64,000 nt of DNA. Origin: Dokdonella_A sp044227025 (GTDB lineage: Bacteria; Pseudomonadota; Gammaproteobacteria; Xanthomonadales; Rhodanobacteraceae). Under the pieces are notes generated by a model, which saw nothing but the letters and a program-made list of their open reading frames with translations, did not search any database and was not told the origin of the DNA. The stretch covers positions 1 to 64,000 of the forward strand of contig NZ_JBGAFX010000007.1 in assembly GCF_044227025.1 (NCBI RefSeq), read 5' to 3'. Shown here one piece after another: positions 1 through 9,953 of this stretch (the stretch's first letter is position 1; each line of letters starts with the position of its first letter). The position numbers and the translations under genes were made by a program.

Positions 1-122
1 GCCTACGGCAGTTGGGCAAGTGCGCCAAAGTCGCCATTACCGCCTGCATGCGTGTCTTGCTCGTCCGACTCAACGCCATGGTGCGCGACAAGGTCGAATG
101 GAAAATGCCTGTGACTGGGTGA
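1..122 (+). CDS. IS110-family transposase, C-terminal end (cut by window start)
   Basis: Reading from base 3, the frame codes for about 39 residues ending in TGA at 120-122. It contains KVAITACMR followed by LLVRLNAM. I recognise this as the C-terminal signature of IS110-type (DEDD/serine) transposases, where a K-K-V-A-x-T-A-C-M-R block lies close to the end. Only this tail is in the window, so I cannot tell whether the element is intact. IS110 elements have no obvious terminal inverted repeats, so the right end cannot be placed; it probably lies within the 20 bases before base 143. The longer overlapping plus-strand frame through 20-760 lies antisense to the YdeI gene and is not a gene. Confidence 0.72.
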   Translation, partial: LRQLGKCAKVAITACMRVLLVRLNAMVRDKVEWKMPVTG

Positions 123-142
123 AGACAGTTGCTCCCACAGCC

Positions 143-694
143 TCAATCCGCGGCCTTCGGGGCGCCCATGTTGCCCTTGCTGTACATGCCGGAACGATCG
201 AAGCAGCAGGCGCGGCGATTGCCGCAGGCGAGCTTGTCGCAGGCGACGTCGATGCGCTTCGCGCGCGTCTCGGCCTTCTTGCCGGAAGTGATCCAGTGGA
301 TCCAGTCGCGTCGTGCGACGGCGGTGATGTCCTTCCAGGTCGCGCGCGCTTCGGGATTGGCAACAAGTGCCGAACGCAAGTCCGTCGGCACCTTTGGCTC
401 GGGCTCCTCGGCGACCGGCGCGATCTCGAGTTCGACCGTTGCGCCGACTTCGGCGCCGGCCGCATCGCGCAACTTCTTCTCCACCTTGAGCCAGTGGCTG
501 CCCGCGCCGTCCGGTTCCAGCGTTGCCTGGAACAGCGCGCCGTCGAGCGTGCCGTCGACCGTGACCATGCTGCGTGTCGGCAGTTTCGCACTCGCGGCCT
601 TCGGCAGCACGAGGAACGACCACGCCGCGTTCTTCGGTTCCGCGGGCCTTTGCAGTTTTGCTTCGAAGCGGATCTTGCCGGAATCTTTGCTCAT
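143..694 (-). CDS. YdeI/OmpD-associated family protein with DUF1905 domain
   Basis: This 183-residue soluble protein has two parts. Residues 1-90 resemble DUF1905, a small beta-barrel. The C-terminal half has the YdeI/OmdA pattern: VPTDLRSALVANPEAR, then ARRDWIHWI, a K-x-E-T-R-x-x-R-I helix, and the tail RRACCFDRSGMYSK. The family is sometimes called bacteriocin-protection or YdeI-like, but its molecular role is not established. There is no signal peptide or membrane segment. The gene lies downstream of ahcY on the same strand, with a hairpin between them, so it is probably a separate unit. The family call is secure; the function is unknown. Confidence 0.85.
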   Translation of the reverse strand: MSKDSGKIRFEAKLQRPAEPKNAAWSFLVLPKAASAKLPTRSMVTVDGTLDGALFQATLEPDGAGSHWLKVEKKLRDAAGAEVGATVELEIAPVAEEPEPKVPTDLRSALVANPEARATWKDITAVARRDWIHWITSGKKAETRAKRIDVACDKLACGNRRACCFDRSGMYSKGNMGAPKAAD

Positions 695-720
695 CGTGAA
701 ACGATAGCACCGACGAAACA

Positions 721-746
721 GAACAGGCGCCTCGCGGCGCCCGTTC
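721..746 (-). terminator. hairpin after ahcY, probable terminator
   Basis: Arms GAAC-A-GGCGCC (721-731) and GGCGCC-C-GTTC (736-746) fold around a 4-base loop. They lie 27 bases past the ahcY stop in the direction of ahcY transcription. The U-tract is poor (TGTTTC), so termination may be weak or Rho-assisted. Confidence 0.45.
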
Positions 747-772
747 CGTTCAAATCATGACCGGCGAGGCGA

Positions 773-2206
<1,434 letters not shown>

Positions 2207-2296
2207 GTTGATGCTCCGGTTCGGGATCGAATCCGGCGCGGTGCCGTTGCCGGTTGCGCAGGTCGATCGAGGGTCCGGGCGCCGTTGGAAATAATG

Positions 2297-2358
2297 GCTC
2301 TGCCGAGCCTGGGTTCGTCAACGCGATGCGGACGACATGCAGCGCCCCTCGGCAGAGC
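2297..2358 (-). promoter_or_regulatory. SAH riboswitch controlling ahcY
   Basis: On the minus strand the leader reads CTGCCGAGGGGCGCTGC, a variable hairpin, then GACGAACCCAGGCTCGGCAG. This matches the SAH-riboswitch core (CCGAGG-x-GCGCUGC ... CCCAGGCUCGG). Stem P1 pairs 2297-2307 with 2348-2358 without mismatch. It lies about 90 bases before the ahcY ATG, where this class is known to occur in Proteobacteria. SAH binding is known to turn the downstream gene on. The identification rests on a conserved core I recognise and on the perfect stem. Confidence 0.93.
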
Positions 2359-2363
2359 AGCCG

Positions 2364-2369
2364 ATTATA
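2364..2369 (-). promoter_or_regulatory. -10 box of the ahcY riboswitch transcript
   Basis: A perfect TATAAT (minus strand) sits six bases before the riboswitch P1 stem, which puts transcription start at or next to the first base of the aptamer. No good -35 hexamer is visible 16-18 bases further upstream. Confidence 0.65.
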
Positions 2370-2405
2370 TCGCGACTTTTGCGGGCCTGCCTCCCGCCCG
2401 GTCGA

Positions 2406-2777
2406 TCACGCCTGGGCGGGGACGAACGGGTCCAGATGGAAGACATGCTCTCCGCCGGCGTCCGAACCGGTGGTGACGACGATGCCGATGCCATCGGCCA
2501 CGGTCGCGTAGCGACCCTCGAAGCCGAGGCGCACGTTGACAATGCCGGTCCGACCGAGCGGGATGTTCACGATCTTGAAGTCCTTTTCCTGACCGTCATC
2601 CCACACCGCCACGCGCAGCTGGTCCGTGCCGTCACCGCGGTCGACCGCGCCGGTGACCTTGCCGCGCACGAGAACCTCGACCCGCGATACGCCTGCGGCG
2701 GTCACGCTCTGCGTCCCGCTGACGCTCCAGTCCGCGGGCGATGCTGCATCGGTCGGCGCTCTTGCTTCATTCGACAT
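2406..2777 (-). CDS. hypothetical protein, 123 aa
   Basis: I do not recognise this protein. I chose the ATG at 2777 (MSNEARAPTD) because GAGGGGA, a good Shine-Dalgarno, lies 8 bases upstream; the open frame extends 39 residues further without such support. The sequence is mainly beta-forming. A W-S-V-S-G-T-Q-S-V start and alternating hydrophobic strands (VEVLVRGKVTGAV, LRVAVWDDG) suggest a small beta-sandwich. There is no signal peptide, no Cys and no membrane segment. It ends just upstream of the ahcY promoter on the same strand and is divergent from the secreted protein at 2935. Confidence 0.6.
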   Translation of the reverse strand: MSNEARAPTDAASPADWSVSGTQSVTAAGVSRVEVLVRGKVTGAVDRGDGTDQLRVAVWDDGQEKDFKIVNIPLGRTGIVNVRLGFEGRYATVADGIGIVVTTGSDAGGEHVFHLDPFVPAQA

Positions 2778-2934
2778 GATCGTGTCCCCTCGTCGCCGCG
2801 CGACCGGCGAAGCCTTGGCCATGTCCGCGGTCAGGGTGACGGTAGCCCCATCCTCGTGCGCTGGCAATCCGCCGCGTTGGGGGATTCGACCCACTTCCGC
2901 GTAGGAGAGAGCAACCCCTCACTCGGAGTCCGCC

Positions 2935-4332
2935 ATGCACGTCGCATCCGCCGCTCGGCCGCTGGCCTCGGCCCTGATCCTCGCAGGTCTGGTTGGCCTG
3001 TCGGGCCAAGCCCGTGCCGACTTCATCTACGCACGTCTGGTGCCTGGAGTCGGCATCCAGCCGAATGGCGCGTCGCGCACCGTCGACGTATCGTCCGGCG
3101 GGCGCACCGTGGTTTTCGCGAGCAATGCGAACAATTGGGTCGGCGACACCTACAACGGTACCCGCGCGATCGCCGTCGATCTCGACACCGGCGTGATCGA
3201 GGCGCTGTCCGCGCAGGGCAGCAGCGTTTTCCGCGGCGAATCCCCGGTTGTATCGGGCGACGGACGCTATGTGGCGTTCCTGACCTACAACAACACCACC
3301 TTCGGGCCGAACTGGCAGGCGTTGCGCAAGGATCGCCAGACCGGTGCGCTGGAACTGGCCAGCGCGACGGCCGCCGGGCAGCCGGCCAGCAGTGGCACCG
3401 AGGACAACACGATCTCCATCTCTGCCGATGGCCGCTACGTCGCCTTCCAGGCCGTTGCGAACATGACCGGCCTCGCCGGCGGCGGTGCCGCACCGAGCGG
3501 CAGCTCGGGAGAAATCTACGTCAAGGACATGACTACCGGGCAGGTGAAGATGGCCTCGGTCCCTGCGGGTGGCAACTGTGCGCTGGAGCGGCGTGCACTG
3601 TCCGGCAATGGACGCTACGTCGCGATGCTCTGCAGCAGCGCGATGGTAGCCGGCGCCAGCGGCGGGCAGGCTTATGTGCGCGACCTCGTCGCGAACACGA
3701 CCGAGCTGGTCAGCCGCAGCGCATCCGCCCCGAACGGATCGAGCGCGTTCGCATATCGGCCGGCGATTTCGCCCAGCGGCCGCTTTGTCAGTTTCCAGAA
3801 CCGGGGCTACGGTGGTCTTGGCTACGCGAACGGCGTCGACAGCGCCGGCAACAGCGGTGTCTATCTGCGTGATCGCCAGACCGGTATGACGACCGCTATT
3901 CCGCGCCCCGCGCTGCTGCCCTCTGGTTCCTACGACAGTTGCGCCCTGTCGGCCGTCTCCGACGTCGGCAGCGTAGTGTTCCATTGCAACTACAACTGGG
4001 TCGGGCCCGGCGCGTATGCGCAGGTGTTCCTGTTCGTGCCGGGCGCCGGGGCACCCGAGCTGATCAGTGGAACGATCGGCGGCCAGCCCGGCAACGCGCA
4101 GGCGGGCGACTCGCTCGGCGTGAATGCCTCGGGCCTGTCGATGGCGTGGGACTCGAGCGCCAGCAACGTCGATCCCGACGACACCAACGGCGTGGCGGAC
4201 ATCTTCGTGCTGGTCGACGAGTCGGTGCTTTCGGACACGATCTTCGCCAACGGGTTCGACACCGCGCCGGTGCTGCGGCAAGCAGCGGGATTGCGTGCCA
4301 TGGCGATCGCGTCCGGCACCCGCGGCGACTGA
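2935..4332 (+). CDS. secreted PD40/TolB-like beta-propeller protein with C-terminal F-x-N-G-F-D motif
   Basis: This 465-residue protein has a clear signal peptide (residues 1-28, ending GQARA). The rest consists of repeats of the type S-x-D-G-R-Y-V-A-F (SGDGRYVAFLT, SADGRYVAFQA, SGNGRYVAML, SPSGRFVSFQ). This is the WD40-like PD40 blade signature seen in TolB-type propellers. Near the C-terminus, IFANGFD (4240-4260) is followed by about 25 further residues. No catalytic residues are apparent; the role is unknown, perhaps extracellular binding. The gene stands alone with a bidirectional terminator downstream and is convergent with the next secreted protein, which also carries the motif. Confidence 0.85.
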   Translation: MHVASAARPLASALILAGLVGLSGQARADFIYARLVPGVGIQPNGASRTVDVSSGGRTVVFASNANNWVGDTYNGTRAIAVDLDTGVIEALSAQGSSVFRGESPVVSGDGRYVAFLTYNNTTFGPNWQALRKDRQTGALELASATAAGQPASSGTEDNTISISADGRYVAFQAVANMTGLAGGGAAPSGSSGEIYVKDMTTGQVKMASVPAGGNCALERRALSGNGRYVAMLCSSAMVAGASGGQAYVRDLVANTTELVSRSASAPNGSSAFAYRPAISPSGRFVSFQNRGYGGLGYANGVDSAGNSGVYLRDRQTGMTTAIPRPALLPSGSYDSCALSAVSDVGSVVFHCNYNWVGPGAYAQVFLFVPGAGAPELISGTIGGQPGNAQAGDSLGVNASGLSMAWDSSASNVDPDDTNGVADIFVLVDESVLSDTIFANGFDTAPVLRQAAGLRAMAIASGTRGD

Positions 4333-4340
4333 TCCGGTCC

Positions 4341-4409
4341 GCACCACCATCCGGTGGTGCGGCAACTGTGCAAAAAGAACGGGCCGCTTGCGCGGCCCGT
4401 TCCCTTTTT
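4341..4409. terminator. bidirectional terminator between convergent secreted-protein genes
   Basis: A perfect 11-bp stem GAACGGGCCGC / GCGGCCCGTTC (4377-4387, 4392-4402) is flanked by CAAAAA on the left and CCTTTTTA on the right. It therefore has a U-tract in both directions. A second hairpin GCACCACC / GGTGGTGC (4341-4348, 4353-4360) precedes it on the plus-strand side. Confidence 0.88.
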
Positions 4410-4429
4410 ATGTTGTCGCGAGTGCGACC

Positions 4430-7381
4430 TTACTGGCAGACGTCGACCTTGAAGTTGTCGATCACGAAGCCGTTCGGCGCTGGTGCGACGGTGTTGCCGT
4501 CGGAGACCATGCGGAAACGCAACTTCATGTTCTGGCCGGCAAAGCTGCCCATGTCGACCACCGCGCGCGTCGGCACCGAATTGCCGGCCGGGCCCGGATA
4601 GCACCAACTCATCAGGTTGCCGAGTGCGGTGTCGTTCGATGCGGCACCGTTGTACGGGTCAGTCAGCATGTGCGTTCCGTCGAGGTAGCTGAACGTCGTG
4701 CCGTTGTTGCTCGCTTCCAACACACCCTGATCCCAGCATGCGCCCGGGCCATTGTTCTCGCCCTTGTGGTAGGCGTCGTAGGAGGCGAACACCGCGGCGG
4801 CGCCAGCGGGAATCGCGATCGACGGCGTGGTCAGGATGCGATCGCTCGATACTGCGTTGTCCGGCACCTTCCAGACGATCGTGCTCATGCCGGTGCCGGC
4901 CGGCGGTGCTGCCTGCGTCCAGCCGACGCTGCCGCTGCCGGCCGCGACCCAGCCGTTGGCGCCGGTTTCAAACGCGTCCTGGTAGACCGTGGTGGCGGTA
5001 GTGCCGGCCGGGCAGGTGCCCGGCACGCCGGTCGTGAACGAGAACGTCGCCGACACCGGGCCGTCGCCGCAGTAGTTGTGCGGCGTCACGCGCCAGTAGT
5101 ACTGCGTGGTCGGACTCAGGAGCCTGTCGACTGTCCAGTTCGTGGTCGTCACGGTCTTGGTCGCGACGATGTTGGTGAAGGCTGCGTCGGTGGCGACGTC
5201 GACGGTGTAGCTGAGCGCATCCGGCGGCAGCAGGAGCGGTGGCAACGCGCTGCCGTCGAAGCCGTCGCCGAAGATGCGATCGGTGCTGACGAGGCCCCAG
5301 TTGAGGGTCGGGTAGACGTTCACGCCGGTGGCGACGTCGACCGGCGTGACCAGTTGCACCTGGCTCGGGCCGATCGCCGATACGCCGAGTTGCAGTGCGA
5401 TCGAGCGCGCAAGGCTGCCGCTGGTGCCAGTGACGTCGATCGTGTACTCGCCGGTGGCGGCGGCAATGCCGCCGGCGAGCGTCAGCGTGCTGCTGCCGGG
5501 CGCGGCGACCGGGTTGGGCGTGAACTGCGCCGTGGCGCCAGCCGGCAATCCGGTCGCGGCCAGCGACACGTTGCCGGTGAAGCCGTTCACGACGCCGATG
5601 CTCAGCGCGTAGGCCGGATCGCTGGTCGCGGTCGCGCCGCACATCTCGACGCGCTTGGGCGTGGTCGTGGTCAGCGCATAGTTCGGATCGCCGCAGCCGG
5701 CGAACTTGAACGAGCACACGCGCGTGTGCCAGCTGCTGCCCGCGGTTGCCGGGTAGTACTCGCTGGTGAAATAGAACGTGCACTGGTCGACCGGATCGAC
5801 GCTCATCGACGAGTAGTCGCCCCAGCGGTTCGAGGTGCTGGTCTGCGAGCCGTTCGCGATCAGGTCGGTGCAATTCGTCTCGTCGCGCATGGTGCCGCTC
5901 GGGTCGTCCAGCGTGCGGCCGGTGAACTCGATTTGCGGATGCGTTGCGCCGCTCGACTTGGAGAAGCCGAGGCCGATGTTGCCGCTGCCGTCGATCGCGA
6001 TGCCGCCCATCCAGCGGTTTTCAGCGTCGGGCGAGTAGGTGCTTTCGTCGACGAGTATCTTGTCGAGGGGCGTCGGCGTGGCCGGATTGGCGCCGTGGTC
6101 GTCGAGGTTGAAATGCACCCAGTTGACCGCGGCCTGGCCCTGGTCGGCGAGCACCGCATGATTGATGACCAGCGAGATGTTGGTCGGCGCGCCGGGCGGG
6201 AATGCGCGCGCATTGGCGCGATACATCACGTGCGTGCCGAACGAGTCGAGCCCGCTGGCAGTGCCCTGCTGCGGTACCTCGCCACCATACGGCGCGAAAG
6301 GCGTGCCGGCGATGTGGGTCGGCGTCGCGGAGAGCGTGCTGTTCCCCGGCGTGGCCCAGTTCAGGCACAGGTCCCAGAACAGGTAGCCGTCGTTGTTGGT
6401 GGTGTCGTAGTGCACGAATGACGGGCAGGCGTTGTTCGGTGCCGCCAGTTGGCCGATGAGGTTGACCGGCTCGATGCCGTAGGCATCGTTGCCGCCGAAG
6501 CGGATCACCGCCGCGCCCGGGTCGCCGGTCAGCATCTTGTCGCGTTCCATTGCGATGAATGCGGCGCCCGCAAAATTGTTGCCGTTGAACTCGTGGGTGG
6601 TCAGGAGATAGGCATCCTGCGTGCCGGTGCCATCGGTCCACACCGCCATCTTCGGGTAGTCGCCGAAGTTCGGCCACTGGAATTCGTAGCGGTTGTAGGT
6701 TCCGAACGGATTGCTGGAGGTCGACACCGCGACGCACTGCGCGAAAGGCGCGTTGGTCGTGAACTGGCTCATGACCCAGCGCTGCGCGCGCGGATCCCAC
6801 AACGCGATCGGATCACCCGCGTTGGTCGTCTCGCACTGGCCACCGAAGCCGACGAAGAACGAATTGCCCTGCACCGGTGCAGGCGTCGCGGGGTCTGGCA
6901 AGCCGGTGGTCTTGTTGAACGCCTGCCAAGCCGAGTTCACCCACTGGATGTAGTGCGCGTCGCTGACATCGCCATTCGTGTCCGGCGGCAGGCATCCACA
7001 ACCAGATGTCACCACGCTGATCGCCTCGAAACCGAGGTCAAGCGCGGGAGCCGGAACGTTGGTGCTCGCGCCCTGCAGGCTGCGGCGCGCCGCCTCCGGC
7101 ATCTTCGTTGGCGTACCGGTGAGCTTGAGCAGGATGTTCGGGATCGCGTACGGCTCTTCCTCCGTGCCCATCGGCTGCGGCGGCGGCAGGTTGCGCAGGA
7201 TGTCGCGCATCGGCGCCGAAACGTCGTGGCGGATCGCATGCATGACACGAGGTCCGGCATTGTCCGGTGCCACCGGATGCGTGGACGATGCGCGGTCGTT
7301 GCCGCCGGCCGGAGCCGAGGCGGCGAACGCGAGAGACACGGCCGCGCCAAGCGCGACCGACAAGGAACGACGTGGAATCAT
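4430..7381 (-). CDS. large secreted protein: BNR-like N-domain, FN3-like domain, MAM/anchor-type C-domain
   Basis: The start MIPRRSLSVALG at 7381 gives 983 residues, with GGGGAG as Shine-Dalgarno and a signal peptide (about residues 1-24). A long open frame further upstream lacks signal and coding features. Residues about 90-430 form a propeller-like region with SGCGCLPPDTNGDVSDAHYI and many Trp/Gly turns. A beta-sandwich follows at 450-560, then an FN3-like domain interrupted by the peptide DRIFGDGFDG (motif 5255-5275). The C-terminal 180 residues resemble the MAM/jelly-roll anchor modules seen in secreted peptidases. No protease active site is visible. Location is outside the cytoplasm; substrate unknown. 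Confidence is high for gene and export, low for function. Confidence 0.85.
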   Translation of the reverse strand: MIPRRSLSVALGAAVSLAFAASAPAGGNDRASSTHPVAPDNAGPRVMHAIRHDVSAPMRDILRNLPPPQPMGTEEEPYAIPNILLKLTGTPTKMPEAARRSLQGASTNVPAPALDLGFEAISVVTSGCGCLPPDTNGDVSDAHYIQWVNSAWQAFNKTTGLPDPATPAPVQGNSFFVGFGGQCETTNAGDPIALWDPRAQRWVMSQFTTNAPFAQCVAVSTSSNPFGTYNRYEFQWPNFGDYPKMAVWTDGTGTQDAYLLTTHEFNGNNFAGAAFIAMERDKMLTGDPGAAVIRFGGNDAYGIEPVNLIGQLAAPNNACPSFVHYDTTNNDGYLFWDLCLNWATPGNSTLSATPTHIAGTPFAPYGGEVPQQGTASGLDSFGTHVMYRANARAFPPGAPTNISLVINHAVLADQGQAAVNWVHFNLDDHGANPATPTPLDKILVDESTYSPDAENRWMGGIAIDGSGNIGLGFSKSSGATHPQIEFTGRTLDDPSGTMRDETNCTDLIANGSQTSTSNRWGDYSSMSVDPVDQCTFYFTSEYYPATAGSSWHTRVCSFKFAGCGDPNYALTTTTPKRVEMCGATATSDPAYALSIGVVNGFTGNVSLAATGLPAGATAQFTPNPVAAPGSSTLTLAGGIAAATGEYTIDVTGTSGSLARSIALQLGVSAIGPSQVQLVTPVDVATGVNVYPTLNWGLVSTDRIFGDGFDGSALPPLLLPPDALSYTVDVATDAAFTNIVATKTVTTTNWTVDRLLSPTTQYYWRVTPHNYCGDGPVSATFSFTTGVPGTCPAGTTATTVYQDAFETGANGWVAAGSGSVGWTQAAPPAGTGMSTIVWKVPDNAVSSDRILTTPSIAIPAGAAAVFASYDAYHKGENNGPGACWDQGVLEASNNGTTFSYLDGTHMLTDPYNGAASNDTALGNLMSWCYPGPAGNSVPTRAVVDMGSFAGQNMKLRFRMVSDGNTVAPAPNGFVIDNFKVDVCQ

Positions 7382-7467
7382 GAACGGCAACTCCCCAACC
7401 AGAACCGCGACGGCGAATCGATGGCTCCGCACAGCGGAGGCCGTCGCCCCGCGGTGGAGATTGACGA

Positions 7468-8505
7468 TCAGCCGGTTCCGTCCTTCCGCGCCGTGGACCC
7501 GGCGTCGAGGCGGTCGAGGCGGCGCAGATGATCGTTGAGGAACTTGCGGGTCTTCTCCGGCAGCTTCGGATCGGCCAGCGCTTGCTGGATGGCCGATCGC
7601 GCAAGCGCGGGAGAGTGCCGCCACAACATCAGGTTCGACTTCTCGGCGAGAAGGGGATTCGAACTCCAGACCCAGCGCTTCAACGCCTCCGGGGAGTTGT
7701 CCGTACCCTGCTTGTCGAGCAGTTCGAGTGCCGCGAGGACCAGTCCGTCTAGGTCTCCAGCCGCGAAAGCATATCCGTCCACGGGCGTGTCCGCCACTAT
7801 CCGGCGCGCGGCGTCGGCCCACCATTCGCCGAAATCCGCCGGGCGCGTCGCGGCGGCGACCAGCAGGGTGGTTCGCACCCCCGGCGACGTCGCCGCATCG
7901 CGCACGGCCTTTTCGATCGCCGCCTGGCCGCCGTCCTCGCGCAGGCGTTCGCCGAATTCGGGCTCCTGCGCGAATTCGCCGGCGGCAAGGACCTGCAGCG
8001 CGCGATCCTTGCCGGCGAGCGCCTTGAGCAGCAGGTCGAACAGGTGCCGCGATTCGCGGCCGTGTTCGCTGCGCCCCGCGGCGAGGATCGCGCGCGCTTC
8101 CGGCGTGTCGCGGAACAGTGCGGGCTCAAGTCCGATGCTGGCAATCAGGGCCGCGCCATCCGGATTGACGACCAGACTCGTTGGCCGGCGCGGATCGGGG
8201 CGCAGGTTCGTGTAGCCGAAGACATATCGCTCACCGATGCGCACGTCGGCGAGGATATCCGCCGGCACACGCACGTCGATCAGCTCGGGCGGTTTCGGTT
8301 TGCCGCCGAGCACGTCCTTGCGCTTGAACACCAGGCGCCCGGCCGGATTGATCTCCACCAGCGGGCCGGCGACGAGCAGGTTGCCGGGCGCATACAGCAA
8401 TTCCAGCGGCGGTTCGACGCGTTCGGCGCTTGCCGACCCTGCGCAGGCGGCGAGCGCGAGTGTGAAGAGCCGGAGGTGGGTACGAAGCAGGCGTGCGATG
8501 CGCAT
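7468..8505 (-). CDS. exported hypothetical protein, 345 aa
   Basis: I do not recognise this family. A signal peptide is clear (LLRTHLRLFTLALAACAGSASA, cleaved near residue 27, shown here only in outline: basic start, hydrophobic core, A-x-A). The N-terminal 120 residues are beta-rich (LLYAPGNLLVAGPLVEI, ERYVFGYTNLR). The remainder is alpha-helical with HEAT-like helix pairs (RHLFDLLLKALAGKDRALQVLAAGEFAQE, ALKRWVWSSNPLLAEKSNLMLWRH), suggesting a periplasmic protein-binding role. It lies between metK and the 983-residue secreted protein on the same strand, but with a metK terminator upstream and an 86-base gap downstream. Confidence 0.75.
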   Translation of the reverse strand: MRIARLLRTHLRLFTLALAACAGSASAERVEPPLELLYAPGNLLVAGPLVEINPAGRLVFKRKDVLGGKPKPPELIDVRVPADILADVRIGERYVFGYTNLRPDPRRPTSLVVNPDGAALIASIGLEPALFRDTPEARAILAAGRSEHGRESRHLFDLLLKALAGKDRALQVLAAGEFAQEPEFGERLREDGGQAAIEKAVRDAATSPGVRTTLLVAAATRPADFGEWWADAARRIVADTPVDGYAFAAGDLDGLVLAALELLDKQGTDNSPEALKRWVWSSNPLLAEKSNLMLWRHSPALARSAIQQALADPKLPEKTRKFLNDHLRRLDRLDAGSTARKDGTG

Positions 8506-8585
8506 GGAACGAGCTCGGGCGAGTGGAGCGTCGAGCTTTTACACCGCAGCGCGGAGTTTTGACAGGCCGCCATGCCGGATGCATG

Positions 8586-8609
8586 AAAAGGGCCGCACGA
8601 AGGCGGCCC
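8586..8609 (-). terminator. intrinsic terminator after metK
   Basis: The stem GGGCCGC / GCGGCCC (8590-8596, 8603-8609) has a 6-base loop. On the minus strand it is followed at once by CTTTTC. It lies 40 bases beyond the metK stop. Confidence 0.7.
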
Positions 8610-8648
8610 GATTCATTTGCGATCCTCCCTGATCACGCTGAGCACGAA

Positions 8649-9848
8649 CTATCTGAGGCCGGCGGCCTTGCGCAGTTCCGCGGCCTTGTCGGTCTTCTCC
8701 CACGAGAACGCGGTGAACTTCTCGCCGTTGGCGAGCTTCGTTTCCTGCGGTGTGCGACCGAAGTGGCCGTAGCTGGCGGTGGCCTGGTACATCGGATGCA
8801 CGAGGTCGAGCATCTTGATGATGCCGTACGGGCGCAGGTCGAAGTGGTTGCGGATCAGCTTCTCGATCTTGCCGTCGTCGATCTTGCCGGTGCCGAACGT
8901 GGTCACCGAGATCGAGGTCGGATGCGCGACGCCGATCGCATACGACACCTGCACCTCGCAACGGTCGGCGATGCCGGCAGCGACGATATTCTTGGCGACA
9001 TAACGCGCCGCATACGCAGCCGAGCGGTCGACCTTGGACGGATCCTTGCCCGAGAACGCGCCGCCGCCATGGCGCGCCCAGCCACCGTAGGTGTCGACGA
9101 TGATCTTGCGGCCGGTCAGGCCGCAGTCGCCCACCGGTCCGCCGATGACGAACTTGCCGGTCGGGTTGATGTGGAACTTGGTGCCCTTGTGCAGCCACTT
9201 CTTCGGCAGCACCGGATCGATGATGTGCGTGCGCACGGCTTCGACCAGGTCCTTCTGCTTGACCGACGGATCGTGCTGAGTCGACAGCACCACGGCGTCG
9301 ATCGCGGTCGCCTTGCCGTTCTCGTAGCGCAGCGTGACCTGGCTCTTCGCGTCCGGGCGCAGCCACGGCAGCGGCGAGTTCTTCTTCTTGCGGATCTTCG
9401 CCTGCTGTTCGACCAGGCGATGCGACAGGTGGATCGCCGCCGGCATGAAGCTGTCGGTCTCGTTGGTCGCGTAGCCGAACATCAGGCCTTGGTCGCCCGC
9501 GCCCTGGTCTTCCGGGTTCTTGCGGTCGACGCCCTGGTTGATGTCGGGCGACTGCTTGCCGATCAGGTTGAGCACGCCACAGGTGGCGCCGTCGAAGCCG
9601 ACGTCGGAGCTGTCGTAGCCGATGTCGAGGATGACCTTGCGCGTGAGCGCTTCGAGGTCGATCCACGCGCTGGTGGTGACTTCGCCTGCGACGATCGCGA
9701 CACCGGTCTTGACCATCGTCTCGCAAGCCACGCGCGCGCGCTTGTCCTGCGCGAGGATCGCGTCGAGCACTGCGTCGGAGATCTGGTCGGCGACCTTGTC
9801 CGGATGGCCTTCGGAGACCGATTCGGAGGTGAACAGGTAGTTGCTCAT
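8649..9848 (-). CDS. metK: S-adenosylmethionine synthetase
   Basis: This cytoplasmic enzyme makes SAM from methionine and ATP, with hydrolysis of the tripolyphosphate intermediate. The 399 residues match the usual 380-400. Marks are MSNYLFTSESVSEGHPDKVADQ at the N-terminus (ATP-site His in GHPDK), the GAGDQGLMFGYA loop (here DQGAGDQGLMFGY) and the P-loop-like GGGAFSGKDPSKVDRSAAYAARY region. The start has AAGGA 11 bases upstream, and TATGAT upstream could serve as a -10. No SAM riboswitch was seen in its short leader, unlike ahcY. Confidence 0.98.
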   Translation of the reverse strand: MSNYLFTSESVSEGHPDKVADQISDAVLDAILAQDKRARVACETMVKTGVAIVAGEVTTSAWIDLEALTRKVILDIGYDSSDVGFDGATCGVLNLIGKQSPDINQGVDRKNPEDQGAGDQGLMFGYATNETDSFMPAAIHLSHRLVEQQAKIRKKKNSPLPWLRPDAKSQVTLRYENGKATAIDAVVLSTQHDPSVKQKDLVEAVRTHIIDPVLPKKWLHKGTKFHINPTGKFVIGGPVGDCGLTGRKIIVDTYGGWARHGGGAFSGKDPSKVDRSAAYAARYVAKNIVAAGIADRCEVQVSYAIGVAHPTSISVTTFGTGKIDDGKIEKLIRNHFDLRPYGIIKMLDLVHPMYQATASYGHFGRTPQETKLANGEKFTAFSWEKTDKAAELRKAAGLR

Positions 9849-9953
9849 CGCGGCAAATATCCTTCTATACGGATGTATGGATTTAACGGGCGCGCATCAT
9901 ACATGGCGCGGGTTTCGTTTGCAGTATGCGCGCTGAACGAGCTCGCCGCCTCG

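Noticed and set aside
4124..6421. A 765-codon open frame opposite the 983-residue secreted protein
   Set aside because: Low-complexity Arg/Ala/His-rich translation, no domain, start inside another gene; the antisense of a clear signal-peptide protein.
9849..9953. Possible SAM riboswitch before metK
   Set aside because: The short leader shows none of the SAM-I, SAM-II or SAM/SAH cores that I know; only a candidate -10 box was seen.
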